The notes under the pieces were generated by a model. It did no database searches. It was not told the DNA's origin and saw only the letters and a program-made list of their open reading frames with translations. DNA of 64,000 nt, taken from contig VWND01000075.1 in assembly GCA_009599575.1 (NCBI GenBank), forward strand, positions 1,674,001 through 1,738,000, written 5' to 3'. The translations under genes were made by a program, and so were the position numbers. Positions 23,215 through 36,199 of the stretch are shown piece by piece; within the stretch, counting starts at the first letter, position 1; the number at the start of each line of letters is the position of its first letter. The DNA is from Blumeriella jaapii (Eukaryota > Ascomycota > Leotiomycetes > Helotiales > Drepanopezizaceae).

Positions 23215-25030
23215 AGCTATTAGCTCGGAAATAAAAGTTCCGAAGATTTCGTTTTTGTATTAAACAAACCCGATTTATATATTCTACCTTTTTGTATTAA
23301 TATTAGCATTTTACAAACGCAAAACTAATAAAATACGATTAATAAATCTTAGCGAATCCGATGGAAATATTTCCGGAAAAATAAACGATTGGTTTGAAAA
23401 AAATAAAATGATAAAATTATTTTAATTAATTACTAGCGAATTCGAAAGATTTATTACCGGCCGATTTTTCAGCTTATTATTTGGCAGCCGATTTACAAAA
23501 AAACGATTTAATAATTTAGCAATCGAAATTTAATTTCTGCCAAAAAAAAAAAAAGTTTTGTACGAAATTTTACGCAACCGAAAAAAGGTTATAGTTTTCG
23601 ATTTTACCGAAATAGGCCAATTCAGCTTTAACGTTACGCTTTATATCGATATCAAAATTATATTTTACGAAATTTGACAAAAAAAACCTTTTTAATTTTT
23701 AAAGCTTTTCAAAATAAAATAGTCGAAATGCTGAAAAAACGAATTAAGCAAAAAATCCTCGAATTCTGTTACGGCTTATATAAAAACAAATAGTTTATCG
23801 TTGCGAAAAAAAAAAAAGCATTTATAAACTTATTATCGCAATCGTCGAAATAAACAGAATAACGATACGAAACGCTAACGTGCTATTTAACGTCGATTAA
23901 TTTTCAAACGAATTCGCAAGATTAACGATCGCTTTTTTTTTCGATTTGTTTTTAGATTACGATTATTTAATATTTGATTTACGATTTCGAAATATAACGG
24001 CAATTCAAATATTAATCGGCCTGCTACGTATAACGAGAATACTTATAAGAGCCATTAATTCAGTCGTTTAATTTGTAAAAGTCGTATATAAGATTTTTAT
24101 AATTTGCATTTTTAATATTATTTTTTTTACGTTAACGACGTTGGAATAAAAGGCCCTAGATTATATTATAATAATAAAAAAATTTTTTCTGAAATTCGAC
24201 GCTATATAATAAAATATATTCAGAATATCGATAAAATTATAGTTTGTTTCGAAAAAGCTAAAGCTATTATTGGCCTTCGGTCGAAATTTTGCATGTTCGA
24301 AATAGATATCGTTGGCTATATAACTGACAGCGCTGGCCGCTATTTTCAACGAAAAAAAATCGAAAAAATCTGCGAATAAAAAAAATATAAAAATATTACC
24401 GAAGCTAAAGCTTTTATTAACGTTATGATTTACTATCGCAATTAAATCAAAAACTTTTTTTAAAAAGCTGCATTTATTTACGCTACGATAAAAAAAAAAT
24501 CGATTTCGTTTGGAAAAAAAAATAAAGCAAAATTATAAAAGTTTTCAAAAACGACTTTTTATCGGCTTTATCGTTTATGCGAATCGATTATAGTCCAAAC
24601 GCAAAAAAAAATCATTTTGATTATCGACGCTAATATTTTCGGTTAAAAAGCTATATTATAACAAATCGATAAAAACAAAAAACGGCATTTTTTACGATTC
24701 GAAAGCGGCCTATGATTTTTCGCTAAAATACGTTATAATATTATTAAACGAAAATATTAAAGCGCTTTTAAAGCAATAAAAAAAATAAAAAGCGAATTAT
24801 ACGGCGTATATTTTATTTTAAAAACAAACGCAAAAGTTTTTATCGATCAATTAAATAAAAAAGCCAATAATTTATCAAAAGCGTTTGTTATTAATTAAAT
24901 AGCCTAGATGCGATTTATAAACTTCGAAATTAAATATATTAAAAAGATAATTAATATAGCGGCAAACGGCTTTTCCAAACGAAAACGCTTTTATCCGTTT
25001 AATTTCGCTAAATAAAGTAAATAAAATATT
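23215..25030 (+). pseudogene. A3 reverse transcriptase and RNase H
   Basis: RT: LFLDYDYLIFDLRFRN near 23950, IGLLRITRILI, YVND at 24128-24139, then FCMFEIDIVGYITDSAGRYF near 24280-24340 (closer to the intact motif than in A1). RNase H: ILIIDANIFG near 24615-24645, FILKTNAKVFID near 24815. Split by TAA/TAG stops. Same Asp to Asn change in the catalytic box as A1 and A4. Confidence 0.85.
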
Positions 25031-25098
25031 AACGAATAAATTGCTAACGAAATCGGCTGTTTCGCTATTTGCGCTTTGGGTTTTATAAAACCGAAACT

Positions 25099-25131
25099 AT
25101 TCGCGTTGTTATTTCGGTTGGTATTGCGAAT
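25099..25131 (+). repeat. 33-bp hairpin repeat, A3 site 2
   Basis: Left arm ATTCGCGTTGT, right arm decayed to GGTATTGCGAAT. Confidence 0.7.
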
Positions 25132-25161
25132 AAAAAATATTAATTTTCGGGCCGAAAAAGC

Positions 25162-25194
25162 ATTCGCGTTATTATTTCGGCTAGCATCGCGAAT
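25162..25194 (+). repeat. 33-bp hairpin repeat, A3 site 3
   Basis: 63 bp after site 2. Right arm TAGCATCGCGAAT. Confidence 0.75.
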
Positions 25195-25329
25195 AAATTT
25201 AACCGAAAACGATCGGAATAAGCCGATTAGCGACGAAAATAAATTTTAATCGATAATTACGAAACCGAAAATTTTTATTTAATCGTATATTATTTAATTA
25301 TTTTGTTTAAATTATTTAGCGTGCTAAAT

Positions 25330-26690
25330 TATTAATTTAAATTATTTAAAAACCAAATTTTCGATTATATTTTAGCCGACAAAAAGCTATACAAAATAAA
25401 AAATAATATATATTAAAAACGTTTAATAATAAATAATAAAGCCGATAAATTTCAAATTATAAAAAAAGCTTACGAAAAAGTATTTTATAAAAAAGCTAAA
25501 ACTATTTATTACCAAATCAAAAACGATTTTTAATGGAAAAAGTATTTCGAAAATTGCAAAGCTTTTATTAAAAGTTGTATTTTTTATTAAAAACGAAAGC
25601 TTGGCCGAAAAAAAAACTTATTATATCCGACGTAATTTTTTAAAATTTAAAAAAAAGTTAATTTCGACGTTATACGCGTACCGATCATCGACCGCGGGCA
25701 TACGTGTTTTGTATTCGCTATTAACGATTTATTTAAATAGTCTGAAAAAAAACCTTTCCGAAACGCTATTTCCGAAATTATAGCGATTTTTTTTTAAAAA
25801 AACGTTATATATCGACACGGTTTGTTTAATAAATTAAACGTCGACGATAAATCCGAAAACAAAAGCGTTGTTAAGACTTTTATAAAAAAATACGGTATTT
25901 AACGTATTTAAATTTCAGTTTATAATTCGAAAAGCAACGGATCCGTTGAACGAAATTATAAAAATATTTTCGACGGCTTATTAAAAGCTATTCGAAAAAG
26001 TTATAAGCGTTAATCGCGGAAATTTTCGGAAATGCTTTTTGCTATACGCATATATATATACGTTTTTACTGAAATAATTTTATTTTTTATTTAATACGGC
26101 AAAAACGCTCGACTGCTTCTGAAAACAAAATGGCTTGTATAAAAGCTTTATAACGTAATTAAAATAAAAACGAAAACTGATTTATTAATAATAAAATTTA
26201 AATAATTAAATTACCGCGATATAAATATAAAAAAAAAATTTAAAAAAAAAAAAAATATAAAAAAGCAGCTAAAAAAATTTGAAATAAAACCAAAGTTTTA
26301 AAAAAAACGCTAATTAAAAAAGAAAATCTGGTTTTAATTTACGACGTTCAGCGCGCTATCGATAAATCGGCCGATATTAAATTTAATTATAAATGGCTCG
26401 GATTCTACGAAATATACGAGGCCGAATTAAATAAAAGTTATTATAAACTTACGGAATTCGATAAAACAAAACTAAAAAAAACGTTCGCCGCCAACCGGTT
26501 AAAACGATTTTATAAAAAAAATCAGCAAATCTATTTTTTGGATTCTGATTTAAACAGCGATTCCGATTTCAGCGAATCCGACGACGATTCCGACCAAAGC
26601 GATTATATTTCTGAAAAAAAAAAATCTTTTGGAAAAGTCTGAAAACAGCCGAACGATAACCCCGCTGCTAAAACCACAGTTTAAATCGTG
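25330..26690 (+). pseudogene. A3 integrase with acidic tail
   Basis: NFDVIRVPIID near 25655-25690 gives the first catalytic Asp and AINDLFK the next landmark. SNGSVERNYKNIFDGLLKAI (about 25933-25995) keeps the catalytic Glu codon at 25948-25950, which A1 has lost. The C-terminus has a GPY/F-like region, NRLKRFYKKN near 26498 and the Asp/Ser run SDSDFSESDDDSDQSD near 26560-26605. The open stretch 25601-25783 in another frame is a shadow. Confidence 0.86.
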
Positions 26691-27244
26691 ATTCCATTTA
26701 TAACCGAAAAAAAAAAAATACTTATAAAATTGTTTACTAACTGTTCTACTGTTTTTATTATTTATTGTTTTTTTTTTATACTATTTTATTGTTTTTGTTT
26801 TGCTTGCTTGTATATAATCTAATTATTTTGTTTTATATTAATGTTTATTTTAAAGATTTTTTTTTATATTATTTAGGACATCTACTGTATTTTTCTTTGT
26901 TTGACTATACTTTTGTTTATTAAAACAAAGGCTTTATATATATTTAAGCCGCATATCTGATATATTTATATTATTCGCATATTTTACGAAAACTATTTTT
27001 TATGCATTTTATTATTTGTTATTTTCTGCACTGTTTACTTTTTTCGCTGTTCTAAACGGATATTTGCCTAAACAATTATAATTTATTAAAAAAATAGCAT
27101 GCGAATTTTCGTAATTTTTAAATACAAATATTTTATAATTTTTGTATTTTTTTCTATTTATTTTTCAATAAATATAATACACTTTTTTGATTAATAAACT
27201 TATCGATATTATATCGTTTTTTAAACAAAGCGTTGCTAAATTTA

Positions 27245-30200
27245 GCAAGCTTATTTTTAATTTATTTTGGAACGGAATTATTATACGCAACTTTTCCGAA
27301 TTTAAACAAATATATAATACCGCCATTTTAAATTAATAAACAGCTTTTGTAAAAACATTTATAAAATAATTCGATATAATAATTAAAAACGTTAACGAAT
27401 TTCTATTCGATTACGAAAGCTTTATTAAAGCTAAATTCGTTCGCAAAAGTTTTAATTACGATAAGTTTTTATTAAATTACGATAACGTTTTAAAAGCTTT
27501 CGCCGAAGCAAAAAAAGCTCGAAATAATAAAAAAAAAATAATAGACCGAATATTGCGCTTTTTGCCAAATTAACGAAAAAAAAATATTTAAAAATACGTT
27601 TTTAATAAAATCACCGGTATTATTTTATTTCGACATTTCGCTCGCTTTTTCGAAACTATTACTTTTACTAAAAAAAAAGTCTGGATATTAAACGCTTATA
27701 TTTTTAAAACGCAAGCCTTAAAAGCTAATAATCCAAAGGCCCGCAGGTTTATAAACTTTTTTATAGCTGTTTGCAAACTAATCGACGACGTTATGCAATC
27801 GTTAAAAAAAGTTTTAATCGGCTGCGAAATCTTAAATTTAATTTTTTTTCAAAGCAAAAGATTAAGCGTCGCCAAATGCGGCATTTTTATACCGAACGAA
27901 AAAAAAAACGCTATTTCGATATTTTAAATCTACGACGATAAAAAAAACGAAAAAGCTAATATTATTTTCGTTTAGTTCGAAAAAACATACGCGGTAGCAA
28001 TTAATATTTTTAAAACAGCCAAAACAATTCGGCGATTTTTATTTTTAACGGTCGAAAACGAATCCGAAAACGAAATCAAAAGCGTAATAATAAACAACCG
28101 CTTATTCGAATATAAAAAACTTATTATATTTATAAAAACGATTTAGAAAAAAGTAAAAACAAAAAACGTAAAAAAGCGCGCCGATATTTTCGAAATTTTT
28201 TTTATTTAAAAGAAAAAACTATTTACGTCGCTAGCAAAAAAAACATCGCGAGTAAAAACAGCCGGAAATCGACGCCGAGCTATAAGTTTTAAGCCGATTA
28301 ATAAAAAACGCGACGATTTTATAAAATCGGATTTAGAAAACGCCGGTATTCCGAAAGGAAAAGATTTAAACGATTTTAAATTTGATTTTTCGAAATTAAA
28401 TACGCAAATACTAAAAACGCTTATTGCGTTTAAAAACGTCGTACCGCTAATATTTTAAATTTTAATAAAAGTATTTAAAATTTCGATTATTATACGATTC
28501 GACCGAAAAAGCTTGGAAAAAAATATCGAAATTATCGCGAGAAAAATTATATAAAAAATATAAAATTAAATTATTTTATTTAAAATTTTCGCTTTCGACG
28601 ACGAAACGATTTAAAAGTTTTATTTCGATATTTTTATATAAAAACCAAATAAATCCGTCAGCTTTTTTCTTTTTGCTTCGAACGAAAATTAAATTAAATC
28701 TTTTTCGGAAAATTGCAAATATAATACGTCGGAATAAATAAAAAAAACTTTTGAAAACGGCGACCCGTTTTTATTCGAGCTTTTTTTCGCTGAAAAACTT
28801 CGATTTTTTAATTTCGTTTTTACGAATAACGTTAACGCTAAAAAAAACGGCAAGTTTTGCTATTTTCACGTACGCTGTTACGCGGCGTATTGCGATTTAA
28901 TTACAAAAAAAATTAACGTTGTCGGCTTCGCTAATCGATTCGCTGCTATCAGAAATTCGGATTATAACGTATTCGAAATTAATTTTAATAATTAATTTAT
29001 ATTCCGACGAAAAACTGCGAAAATTATTTAAGCGCGTACGAAAATTTATTTAGGCTATACAAATTTCAAAGCAAATTTTAAAGCTTTTAGCGCGAGCGCA
29101 AAATTCGATTAAAACGTAAAAAAATAAAAGCAACGAATATTTTTAAAAGCCGATTTTTCTGGCTTTTCGACCGAAGGTATATTTTAAAATCTATCTGAAC
29201 TAAATTGCAAATTCGTTAATTACGTAAAGTTTCATAACGGAAAAAACAAATTATTATTATATTTTATAAAAAAAAAAATAGTTATATACAAATATTATTT
29301 TCGATTAGTTAAAATTTAAAAAACGCTTACAGCTTTTTTCGCTAATATGTTTTATAATTTTATTTAATAAGCTTTCAAAATGCATCCCGGCTTTTATTTC
29401 GCTGTTTTAATTACTTGAAATTTTAAAAACTGCCGTTTTATAATATATTTTAACGTTTCGATCGCTTTAAATTTCGCTGGTTCCGATCGTATTACGATTA
29501 CAAAATTCGATATCGCCGATTTTTAAAAAAAGAAAAAAATCGAAAACTTTACCGACGCCATTTTCGATTATTACGTTTTGCTTATATTCGTATATAATTC
29601 GAAAATAATCGAAGCTTATTTGTAATTATATTACGACGTTAAGCTGATTAAAACCATTTAGAAAAGCTCAGCTTTTTTGTATTTCAGCGCGTTTAAAATA
29701 ATAGCCTCGGCTATTTTATCGGATTACGAAACCGAAAATTACGGAATAGAAAATAAAATAATTTTTATTAGCTTTTCGATTAAGCAAAAAGTTTTCGTTA
29801 AATTTAAAATTCAAAAAACCGACGGCGCAATATTAATTTATTCGAACAATTATACGGCGTAAAAATACAAAAACTACTTCGAAAACGATAATCCGATAAG
29901 CAATCTAATATTATTTGTATTGCGGCGAAAGCAATTATAGCATTTTCGGTGGTTTCGATTGTAAACGATTACTTCCGAATTATTTCGTAAAATAGTTTTT
30001 TTTACAAACCTCGAAACTTTTTTAAAAGCATTCGTCGGTAAACAACCGTAATCCGACCTATTAATTTTACGCGAAACAAAAGCGTTAATCGGTTTCAATT
30101 ACGACAAATTAATCGATTATTTTTACGATTTTAATACAAAATTTTTTAACGCTTTTTGCAAAGCGTAAAACTACGTATAAAAATTGAAATTTATTATTTA

Positions 30201-30460
30201 CGAAGAAAAGTTATAAAAAACATCCGTCGCGGCGATATTTAATAATATTATCGACGAAAAAGTTATTAAAACGTTCGTAAATCTAAACGATATTTCGATT
30301 GATATTTTATTAAGCTATTTTTTAAAAAAGCAAAATAAACAAAATAATTTAAACGATAAGCGAAACGCTATTTTTTCGCAAAAGCTAATAGCAAAAAGGC
30401 CAAAAACGAATTAAAAAACCGAAAAAGTATAAAGCTAAAAAGTTCGGTTTTTCGTTAATT
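27245..30460 (+). pseudogene. A3 ORF3, unknown function
   Basis: Same frame architecture as A1 7585-10800. It gives two informative variants: the central cluster reads GKFCYFHVRCYAAYCDLI (near 28850-28905), i.e. Cys, His, Cys, Cys in 18 residues; and the segment 29677-29862 is open for 61 codons (MYFSAFKIIASAILSDYETE, ending SNNYTA). The 29874-30098 minus-strand frame is antisense. Stops fall at Gln/Trp codons. Confidence 0.72.
28221..28253 (+). repeat. 33-bp hairpin repeat, A3 site 4
   Basis: Both arms decayed: ATTTACGTCGC and ACATCGCGAGT. Confidence 0.62.
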
Positions 30461-30560
30461 GGTTTTTAAATTATATAAAATAGACTAAATTGCATTTATT
30501 GGAATTATGTTTTTTTTTGATCGTAGTTAAAAACGATTACGTATATTATTTAAAATAGAA

Positions 30561-30829
30561 TATAAAACGGTAATACTTTGTATTAATAAAAGTTGATAGT
30601 TTTAGCTATAGTCGAAATATGAATCTTTCCGAAATCCTTTGCCACTGACTATCTTTAACAGGTATAAAAGCAAAGCACTTTTTTAAATAATACCATAAGC
30701 ACGCAGTCCAATTCATATTTTTACTTATTTTTTTTTTTTTTTTTCTTCAGTTTTTTCTAGGGATTTCCTAGATTATTTTACCCACCGATATATGGCCGTA
30801 TCAGTCTGGTTTTCCTACCTACTTTTACA
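30561..30829 (+). repeat. A3 3' LTR
   Basis: 269 bp, TATAAAACGG to CCTACTTTTACA. TATAAAAG at 30663-30670. Opposite damage polarity to the 5' LTR: start mutated, end preserved. Confidence 0.95.
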
Positions 30830-30833
30830 ATAT

Positions 30834-31058
30834 TAAAAAGAATTAAGAAAAGGTCGGGATAGGGGCTAAAAAAGCATATTAAATAGAATTCGCTTGGTTT
30901 TCTGGAAAATACTTTTTTCGAGGGCTCCACCTTTTCTTTTGTATTTATATACGTTTTCTATTAGAAATATAAAAAATAAAAATCAGTTTAATTATTAATT
31001 TAATTTTATTTAAATTTTATTATTTAAATTAATGTTTTTCTGCTTTTTAATTTTTATA
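30834..31058 (+). repeat. B2 5' LTR, right part (after A3)
   Basis: Continues the B LTR to TTTTTAATTTTTATA. The last 80 bp have lost nearly all C, in contrast to the matching 62091-62159. Confidence 0.9.
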
Positions 31059-32271
31059 TTTTGATTTTTTTATTTATCGAAACGGCAATTCGATATTATT
31101 AAAACAACTTTTTATTATATTATTATATTTACATCGTTATTATCGATATTATAGTTTTTTGCATTCGCAGCGAACAGGCATTTTCAATTATTTAAAAAAC
31201 TTAGCGCCTTCGGCTGCTTAGGGAAATTTCGTATTATCGTTTTTTTTGACGTCACTAGTTTTATTAAAGGTCGAAAATACCTTATTATCAGGGCGCGACG
31301 ACTTTTCAATTTTTTTTATTTAAGAAATTATTAAAAAAGGCCACGCTTAAGGCGATTCGGAAAAACTTTTCACCGAGATTTTGATTTATTTGGCTGATAA
31401 ACGAATCCGCGTCGAATAAAAAAAAAACGATAAACGTAAGAAAGTAAAAGAAATACGAATTAAAATAAAACAGAAAAAAACTGAGAAAAAAGTTTACGAA
31501 ATAATTAAAAAATTCGAAAAAATCAAAAAACGCCGAAACGAATTTCGAAAAAAGGTTAAATAATTTTAATAAAAACTTGACGTTTTCGAAAATATCGAAA
31601 AAAAGGTTTTTATATTTTTTAATACCGTTTTAATTAAAAAAAAACAAAAAATAATTTAAGCCGGCGATTATTATAAAGTATTTTCGGAGTATTACGATAA
31701 TAATATTTATTAAAAACGACTTAGCATCTTTTTTAAGCATATTATACCTTTTGTAGAAAACATAGCGAATTCGAGCCGAAGAATATTAAAAATAAAAGAT
31801 TTTTTAATATATCGAAGAAAAAATATTAAAAAAGCTTAATTTTTTATTCGGCGTGCAGAGCGAAGTTTTCACCAGGATAAAAAGGTAATATTTTGTATTA
31901 ATTAAAAGAAAATTAACGCCTGTATTTTAGCTTTCGACGATAAAAAAAAAAAATAATAAACCGGATACGAACGACGTTTTACGAATATTCGAATTATATG
32001 GAACGATTTTAAAAAATAGATATTAGATTTTTTAATAAATGCGAAAAATCGAAAAATCGCGGCTTCGAATTTATACGATAAAGCGAAGCAAAAAAAGCAT
32101 AAATCAATTGACGATTTCGTTACTTATTTAAATAATTTCGAATAATAATTATAAATAACAGACGATACGATTAAAAAAAAATGCTTTTCGCAAAATTCCG
32201 ATTTATTTTTCGAAAAAAATTATTAAACGAAGCAATATTACAATTATAAGCTCGCACGAAAAATTGATATT
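31059..32271 (+). pseudogene. B2 leader and gag, N-terminal part
   Basis: The leader has no clear gene. Capsid similarity appears from about 31960: RRFTNIRIIWNDFKK, LDFLINARNRKIAASNLYD, KHKSIDDFVTYLNNFE. This resembles the fungal gypsy Gag pattern of a helical capsid with a YD.AKQ....V.DFVAYL core. C1 interrupts the frame after KLARKID, and it resumes at 38699 (INRSSYRKC). Many Gln-type stops. Confidence 0.72.
32267..32271. repeat. C1 target-site duplication (left copy, ATATT)
   Basis: ATATT repeats at 38694-38698. Removing C1 and one copy restores a continuous Gag frame. Confidence 0.88.
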
Positions 32272-32540
32272 TGTGACGATTTACTCTGTTGCCACCTCTC
32301 GTGTCTCCCCAGCAACTACGTATAGCTGCAAGCTCCCTGGTCTTCTGGTAGGTCTCCTTATCAATTGTGGAGATTATTTATATATATAAAGCTTTTTTCT
32401 TTTAGCAACTTCTGCTTTTTGCAATTGTTGATTTTAAATAAATATTTTTATTACAAAACCAAAAGCTCGTTTTTCATATTATATAAACACAGCGACCAAT
32501 TGACTGATTTTTCAGCCCTTCGATTAATTAAATCGTTATA
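32272..32540 (+). repeat. C1 5' LTR
   Basis: Starts TGTGACGATTTACTCTGTTG. The outer 110 bp are well preserved, the inner half mutated. TATA-rich promoter-like element TATATATAAAG near 32381-32391. Confidence 0.95.
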
Positions 32541-33029
32541 TTATTAATAACTTTTTTTTTACGCTAGCGACGGCGTAAACTATTTTTTTTTTCGAATTTC
32601 TTACGAGTTATATTAAAATGATCGACCGGTCGTAAAAAGGCTTATTTCCGCACTTCGCGAAGAATAGCTTCTGTTCAACGATTCTTCCTTTAGCAAAGCT
32701 TTTCAGCTTCTGCTATTACATTTTAACCTTCCTTTTAATCAGCGAAAAAGCAGCTTTTTTCAAAAGCTTTTTTTTTTGAAAAACAGTTTTCCCCCCGAAG
32801 AAAAAAAAACAAAAAAAAAAGCAGAGCGCCAATCATTTCGCTTGCCATTTTTTTTTTGCAGCTTAGCGTTAAGAGCGTTTAATTAAAACTTTTGCAGAAT
32901 TAACTAAAAAAAACGCAAAAGCGTAAACGACAACTTTTGGAAATTATACGATTGCGACAGACCTTTTAATTAAAGCGTTTGGTAGAATCTATCGAACGTG
33001 TTTCTGCCAGTCGCGAATTTGCTGCTCCA
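32541..33029 (+). other. C1 leader between 5' LTR and gag
   Basis: No supported reading frame. Contains C and A homopolymers near 32791-32820. Conserved in C2 at about 59660-60188 (reverse). Confidence 0.5.
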
Positions 33030-34015
33030 TCTTTTCGCAATGTTTTATTTTAATTAATAAACGCTGCAAATTAATTTCTACGCTTTTCGCGAATTTTTTT
33101 TGAATTTTTTTCTGACGGCCAAAATCTTAGCGCGCTTTTTAAACGCTATAGTTTTTATTTATCTGCTGACTTTCGACTAGCTTGTATAAACGCGTTTCGA
33201 ATTTTGAATTTAAGCTAAATAATAGTAAAGATTACAAAGCACGCTATTAAAAAATTAAAATCCTTGATAACCTCGAATTGTACTACGATTATTTCGCTAG
33301 CGATCGATTTCGCAAAAATTATATATTCGATCAGATCGAAAGCGTGGCAAAAGAGTTTTTTACTCCGCGTATTTTAGACCGTTCCGATTTTATTTTTTTA
33401 AAAAAACTAATAAAAAAGATCGCCGATTTCCTGGCCGATTTTTTAAACGTTCAAAAGGCGAAAAACGAATTTAAGATGCTTGCAATAAGTACGTACGACG
33501 ATTTTTAGCGATTTTACCTGCGATTTTCTATTTTCGCAGCAAACGCTTAAATACGAACCGACAAACAGCTTCGGAACGCTTTCCGCGATAAAATATTAAA
33601 GCGTTTACGAAAAAAGCTGCATTTGGAATGGGCGCGTACAACGATTTTTAAGGATTGGCTTATCGCCGTCCGATAAAAAAAACAAAATCAGTTGGCTAAA
33701 CCGAATTTTATACGCGAATCGCTTTTTAATTAAATTTATTATTTATTAAGATAATAGATTTTTAATCAAAGCGTACTACGAGTTAAATCGTACGTACGAG
33801 AATCGTTCAAATGTTTTATAAGCTTTTTTTTAGCTTTCTGTTTTTTTTTTTTTTTTTACGTCAAAACGCTTTTTTTAGCGTTTTTTTTTTCGATCGGACT
33901 AACGATAACGCTCGTTTTTTATTTTATATTAAAAAGTTTAAAAAGGCTAATTTACACGACTTTTTACGGGCCGACCTTCGGTTTTATCTAAAGACTTTTT
34001 TAGACTAGTAGGTGT
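33030..34015 (+). pseudogene. C1 gag
   Basis: Longest open piece is 33278-33508 (76 codons): FDQIESVAKEFFTPRILDRS, FLADFLNVQKAKNEFKML, STYDDF. It continues after a TAG (expected Trp) as RFYLRFSIFAANA and LRNAFRDKILKRLRKKLHLEW. A helical capsid-like protein by position and composition. No zinc knuckle could be seen. A4 interrupts the equivalent of C2 near the stretch QNQLAKPNF. Confidence 0.62.
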
Positions 34016-34159
34016 AAACGAAATCGAACCGGCCGAAGATTCGCTTTTTGATAATAATAGTAAAAACGAAAACCTTTTTTTAAACGACTTTCAAAACGCA
34101 TACGAGAAAATTAAAAGCTTTTCCGCCAGTCGGAAAAACGCTTAGGTTTAAGCAAAGCC

Positions 34160-34370
34160 TTTTTTTTAGACGTATTGCGCGATATGCGTTATTTTAACGT
34201 TCGAAAACTTTTTAATAGCGATTTATTAATAATCCCCGTTATATTTATTAAAAATAGCTTTTCGTATAAAATAAAAACGCTCGCCGATTTTGAAGCGAAC
34301 GGTTATGCGTTAATCGATTCGGCGCTGATTAAGTTTTTTTTTTTTTTTTTAAAACTTTTGATTTAATTTT
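34160..34370 (+). pseudogene. C1 aspartic protease
   Basis: VRKLFNSDLLIIPVIF, then TLADFEANGYALIDSALIKFF. The active-site motif (ADFEANGYALID) corresponds to DSGANGYAFID of a fungal chromovirus protease group, with Ser-Gly changed to Phe-Glu by transition mutations. The catalytic Asp is still encoded. The C2 copy (47028-47252, minus) reads ADFKTNGYALID. Confidence 0.75.
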
Positions 34371-35101
34371 TCCCGGCTTTTTTTTTTGTAAAAAAGTATA
34401 ATAGAGCTCGTGGCCATTTAATTATATATTTTACGTTTTTTTATTTTATTATTAATAATCGAATATAATCGTTTACTTTTTTTTTAATTATTAACTTCGG
34501 AAATTATAATATGATTTTAGAAAAAGCTTGGTTGGCCGAATACCAAGTTTTATTAAATTGTAATAAACGCAAGCTTTATTAGCCGAAGTTTTATCCTTTT
34601 ACAGCTTTTTACGTTCGTTATATTAAAATCTTTTATTTGCATTTTCGAAAAATTTAATTTCGCCATTAAAACGACGCTGTAAAACGTGATAAAAACTTTG
34701 ACCAATTATGGCAGATCTACGACGCTGTGCGAAGCGCGAAAAAGTCGAATTTTACTCGCGATATCAATTTCGATAACGACGCTAATAGGATAATACAAGA
34801 AATTATACCATTTTTCCAGGCTGCCGATCTTTTTTTTATTATTTCTTTTTTTTTTTTTTTTTTTTTTTCGTCAAAACAGCTTTTTCGTTCTACGAAAAAC
34901 AATTATATTAAAAACCGAAAAAAAGTTTTCGCCGCGATGGCCTTTCAATTTAATATAATCGATAGTTTAGACAAGCCATTTTTTGAATTTTCCAAACGAT
35001 TAATTCGAAAACGAATTTTTTAATCTACTGCTTACCTAATCTCCATTTGCTAAATTATTGCATACGCTTTTAAGCTGATTTTTAGAAAAAAAGCAGTTGA
35101 A
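34371..35101 (+). pseudogene. C1 protease C-terminus and protease-RT linker
   Basis: Partly open (34727-35023) with a T homopolymer at about 34842-34867. Carries the family C copy of the hairpin repeat (34754-34786). No recognised domain. The reverse frame 34717-34902 is a shadow. Confidence 0.5.
34754..34786 (-). repeat. 33-bp hairpin repeat in C1
   Basis: Read on the minus strand, arms ATTAGCGTCGT and TATCGCGAGT. Decayed, but aligned over the full 33 bp with 46643-46675 in C2, which is well preserved. Opposite orientation to the family A copies relative to the coding strand. Confidence 0.65.
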
Positions 35102-36110
35102 GTGTTTTTAACCTTTTTGTACGAGATCGATAAAATATTAAACGATTTTACGTATAACATTTCTTTTAAAATTCAATTTCATAATTTTTTCGAACGTTTC
35201 AAAATCAACGAAATATCGATTTCGATTTTTTTAATTAGCTTAGCAGAGTTAATTTCGAATAAATTTTTTTTCGAATTTTTTTTTTCGGAATACAAAAACT
35301 TCGAATATGTATTTTTTAAGGCCGCTAATAACAAGCTAGTTTTTCACCGGTTTTACGATTATAAAATCGAGCTTATTGTAAATGAAAAAAAGCTGAAATA
35401 TATTTTTTTATATAAAATATCGATTCCGAAGCTCGAAATTGTTAAAACTTATTTGCAAAATAATTTTGACAAAAGTTTTATCGAACTTTTTATCGCTTTT
35501 TTCGCTGTTCTAATGCTTTTCGCTAAAAAACCCGACGGTTTACTACGTTTTTGTATCGATTATCGAGTTTTTAATAACGTTATTCGTAAAAATCGTTATT
35601 TTTTTTTTTTTATCGATAAGACTTTTGTTCGTTTTTCGAAAGCACGAATTTTTACGAAATTCGATATTCGTTAAGCTTTTTATAAAATTCGAATAAACTT
35701 CGCTAATAAAAAACTAACGACGTTTTGTACGCGTTACGACGCTTATAAATGCAAAATGTTATTTTTTAACTTTATTAATAAATTCGTAATTTACCAACGT
35801 TATATAAACGACGTTTTTTTCGATTATTTAAACGATTTTTGCATTGCATATCTGAATAATATTTTTATTTATTCGTCCGATTTTTTGGAATATATTATAT
35901 ACGTTCGCAAAATGCTTTAAAAGCTCGCTGACGCTGAATTACAGGCCGATATTCGAAAATCTGAATTTAACGTTATTCGGACCCGTTATCTAGGTTTTAT
36001 TATTTTTATTAAAAGTCTAGAAATAGATTTAAAAAAAGTTTTCGTAATCGCTTATTGGAAGTCTTTTATTATTATAAAAGGTATATAAAACTTTTTTGGT
36101 TTTTATAACT
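35102..36110 (+). pseudogene. C1 reverse transcriptase
   Basis: The open frame of 190 codons (35102-35674) shows YKISIPKLEIVKTYLQNNF, AVLMLFAKKPDGLLRFCIDY and KARIFTKFDIR, the standard Ty3 RT fingers and palm (L-x-V-K-K-x-D-G-x-L-R-x-C-V-D-Y and F-x-K-L-D-L-R). After a stop come RYINDVFFDYLNDFC and YLNN at 35849-35860, where the enzyme needs Y-L-D-D. Then YLGFIIFIKS and FFGFYNFYRRFIRDY (thumb). The catalytic Asp to Asn changes are typical RIP. The frame is only mildly damaged, one of the better preserved coding blocks here. Confidence 0.92.
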
Positions 36111-36199
36111 TTTACCGACGTTTTATTCGAGATTACGATATAATTGCAAAGCTTTTGGTCTATTTAATTAAAATTAACGTTTTTTTTAATTTTATTTTT

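Larger units (their letters stand above)
19541..30829 (+). mobile_element. Family A copy A3, complete, inside the B2 5' LTR
   Basis: 11,289 bp with both LTRs (19541-19807 and 30561-30829) and a perfect 4-bp target duplication. Same gene order as A1. RIP-inactivated throughout. Confidence 0.95.

Noticed and set aside
31870..31910. Possible fragment of a family A LTR start (GGTAATATTTTGTATTAATT)
   Set aside because: Only about 30 bp resemble the LTR, with no continuation, and the position lies within continuous B2 sequence; chance similarity in AT-rich DNA is likely.
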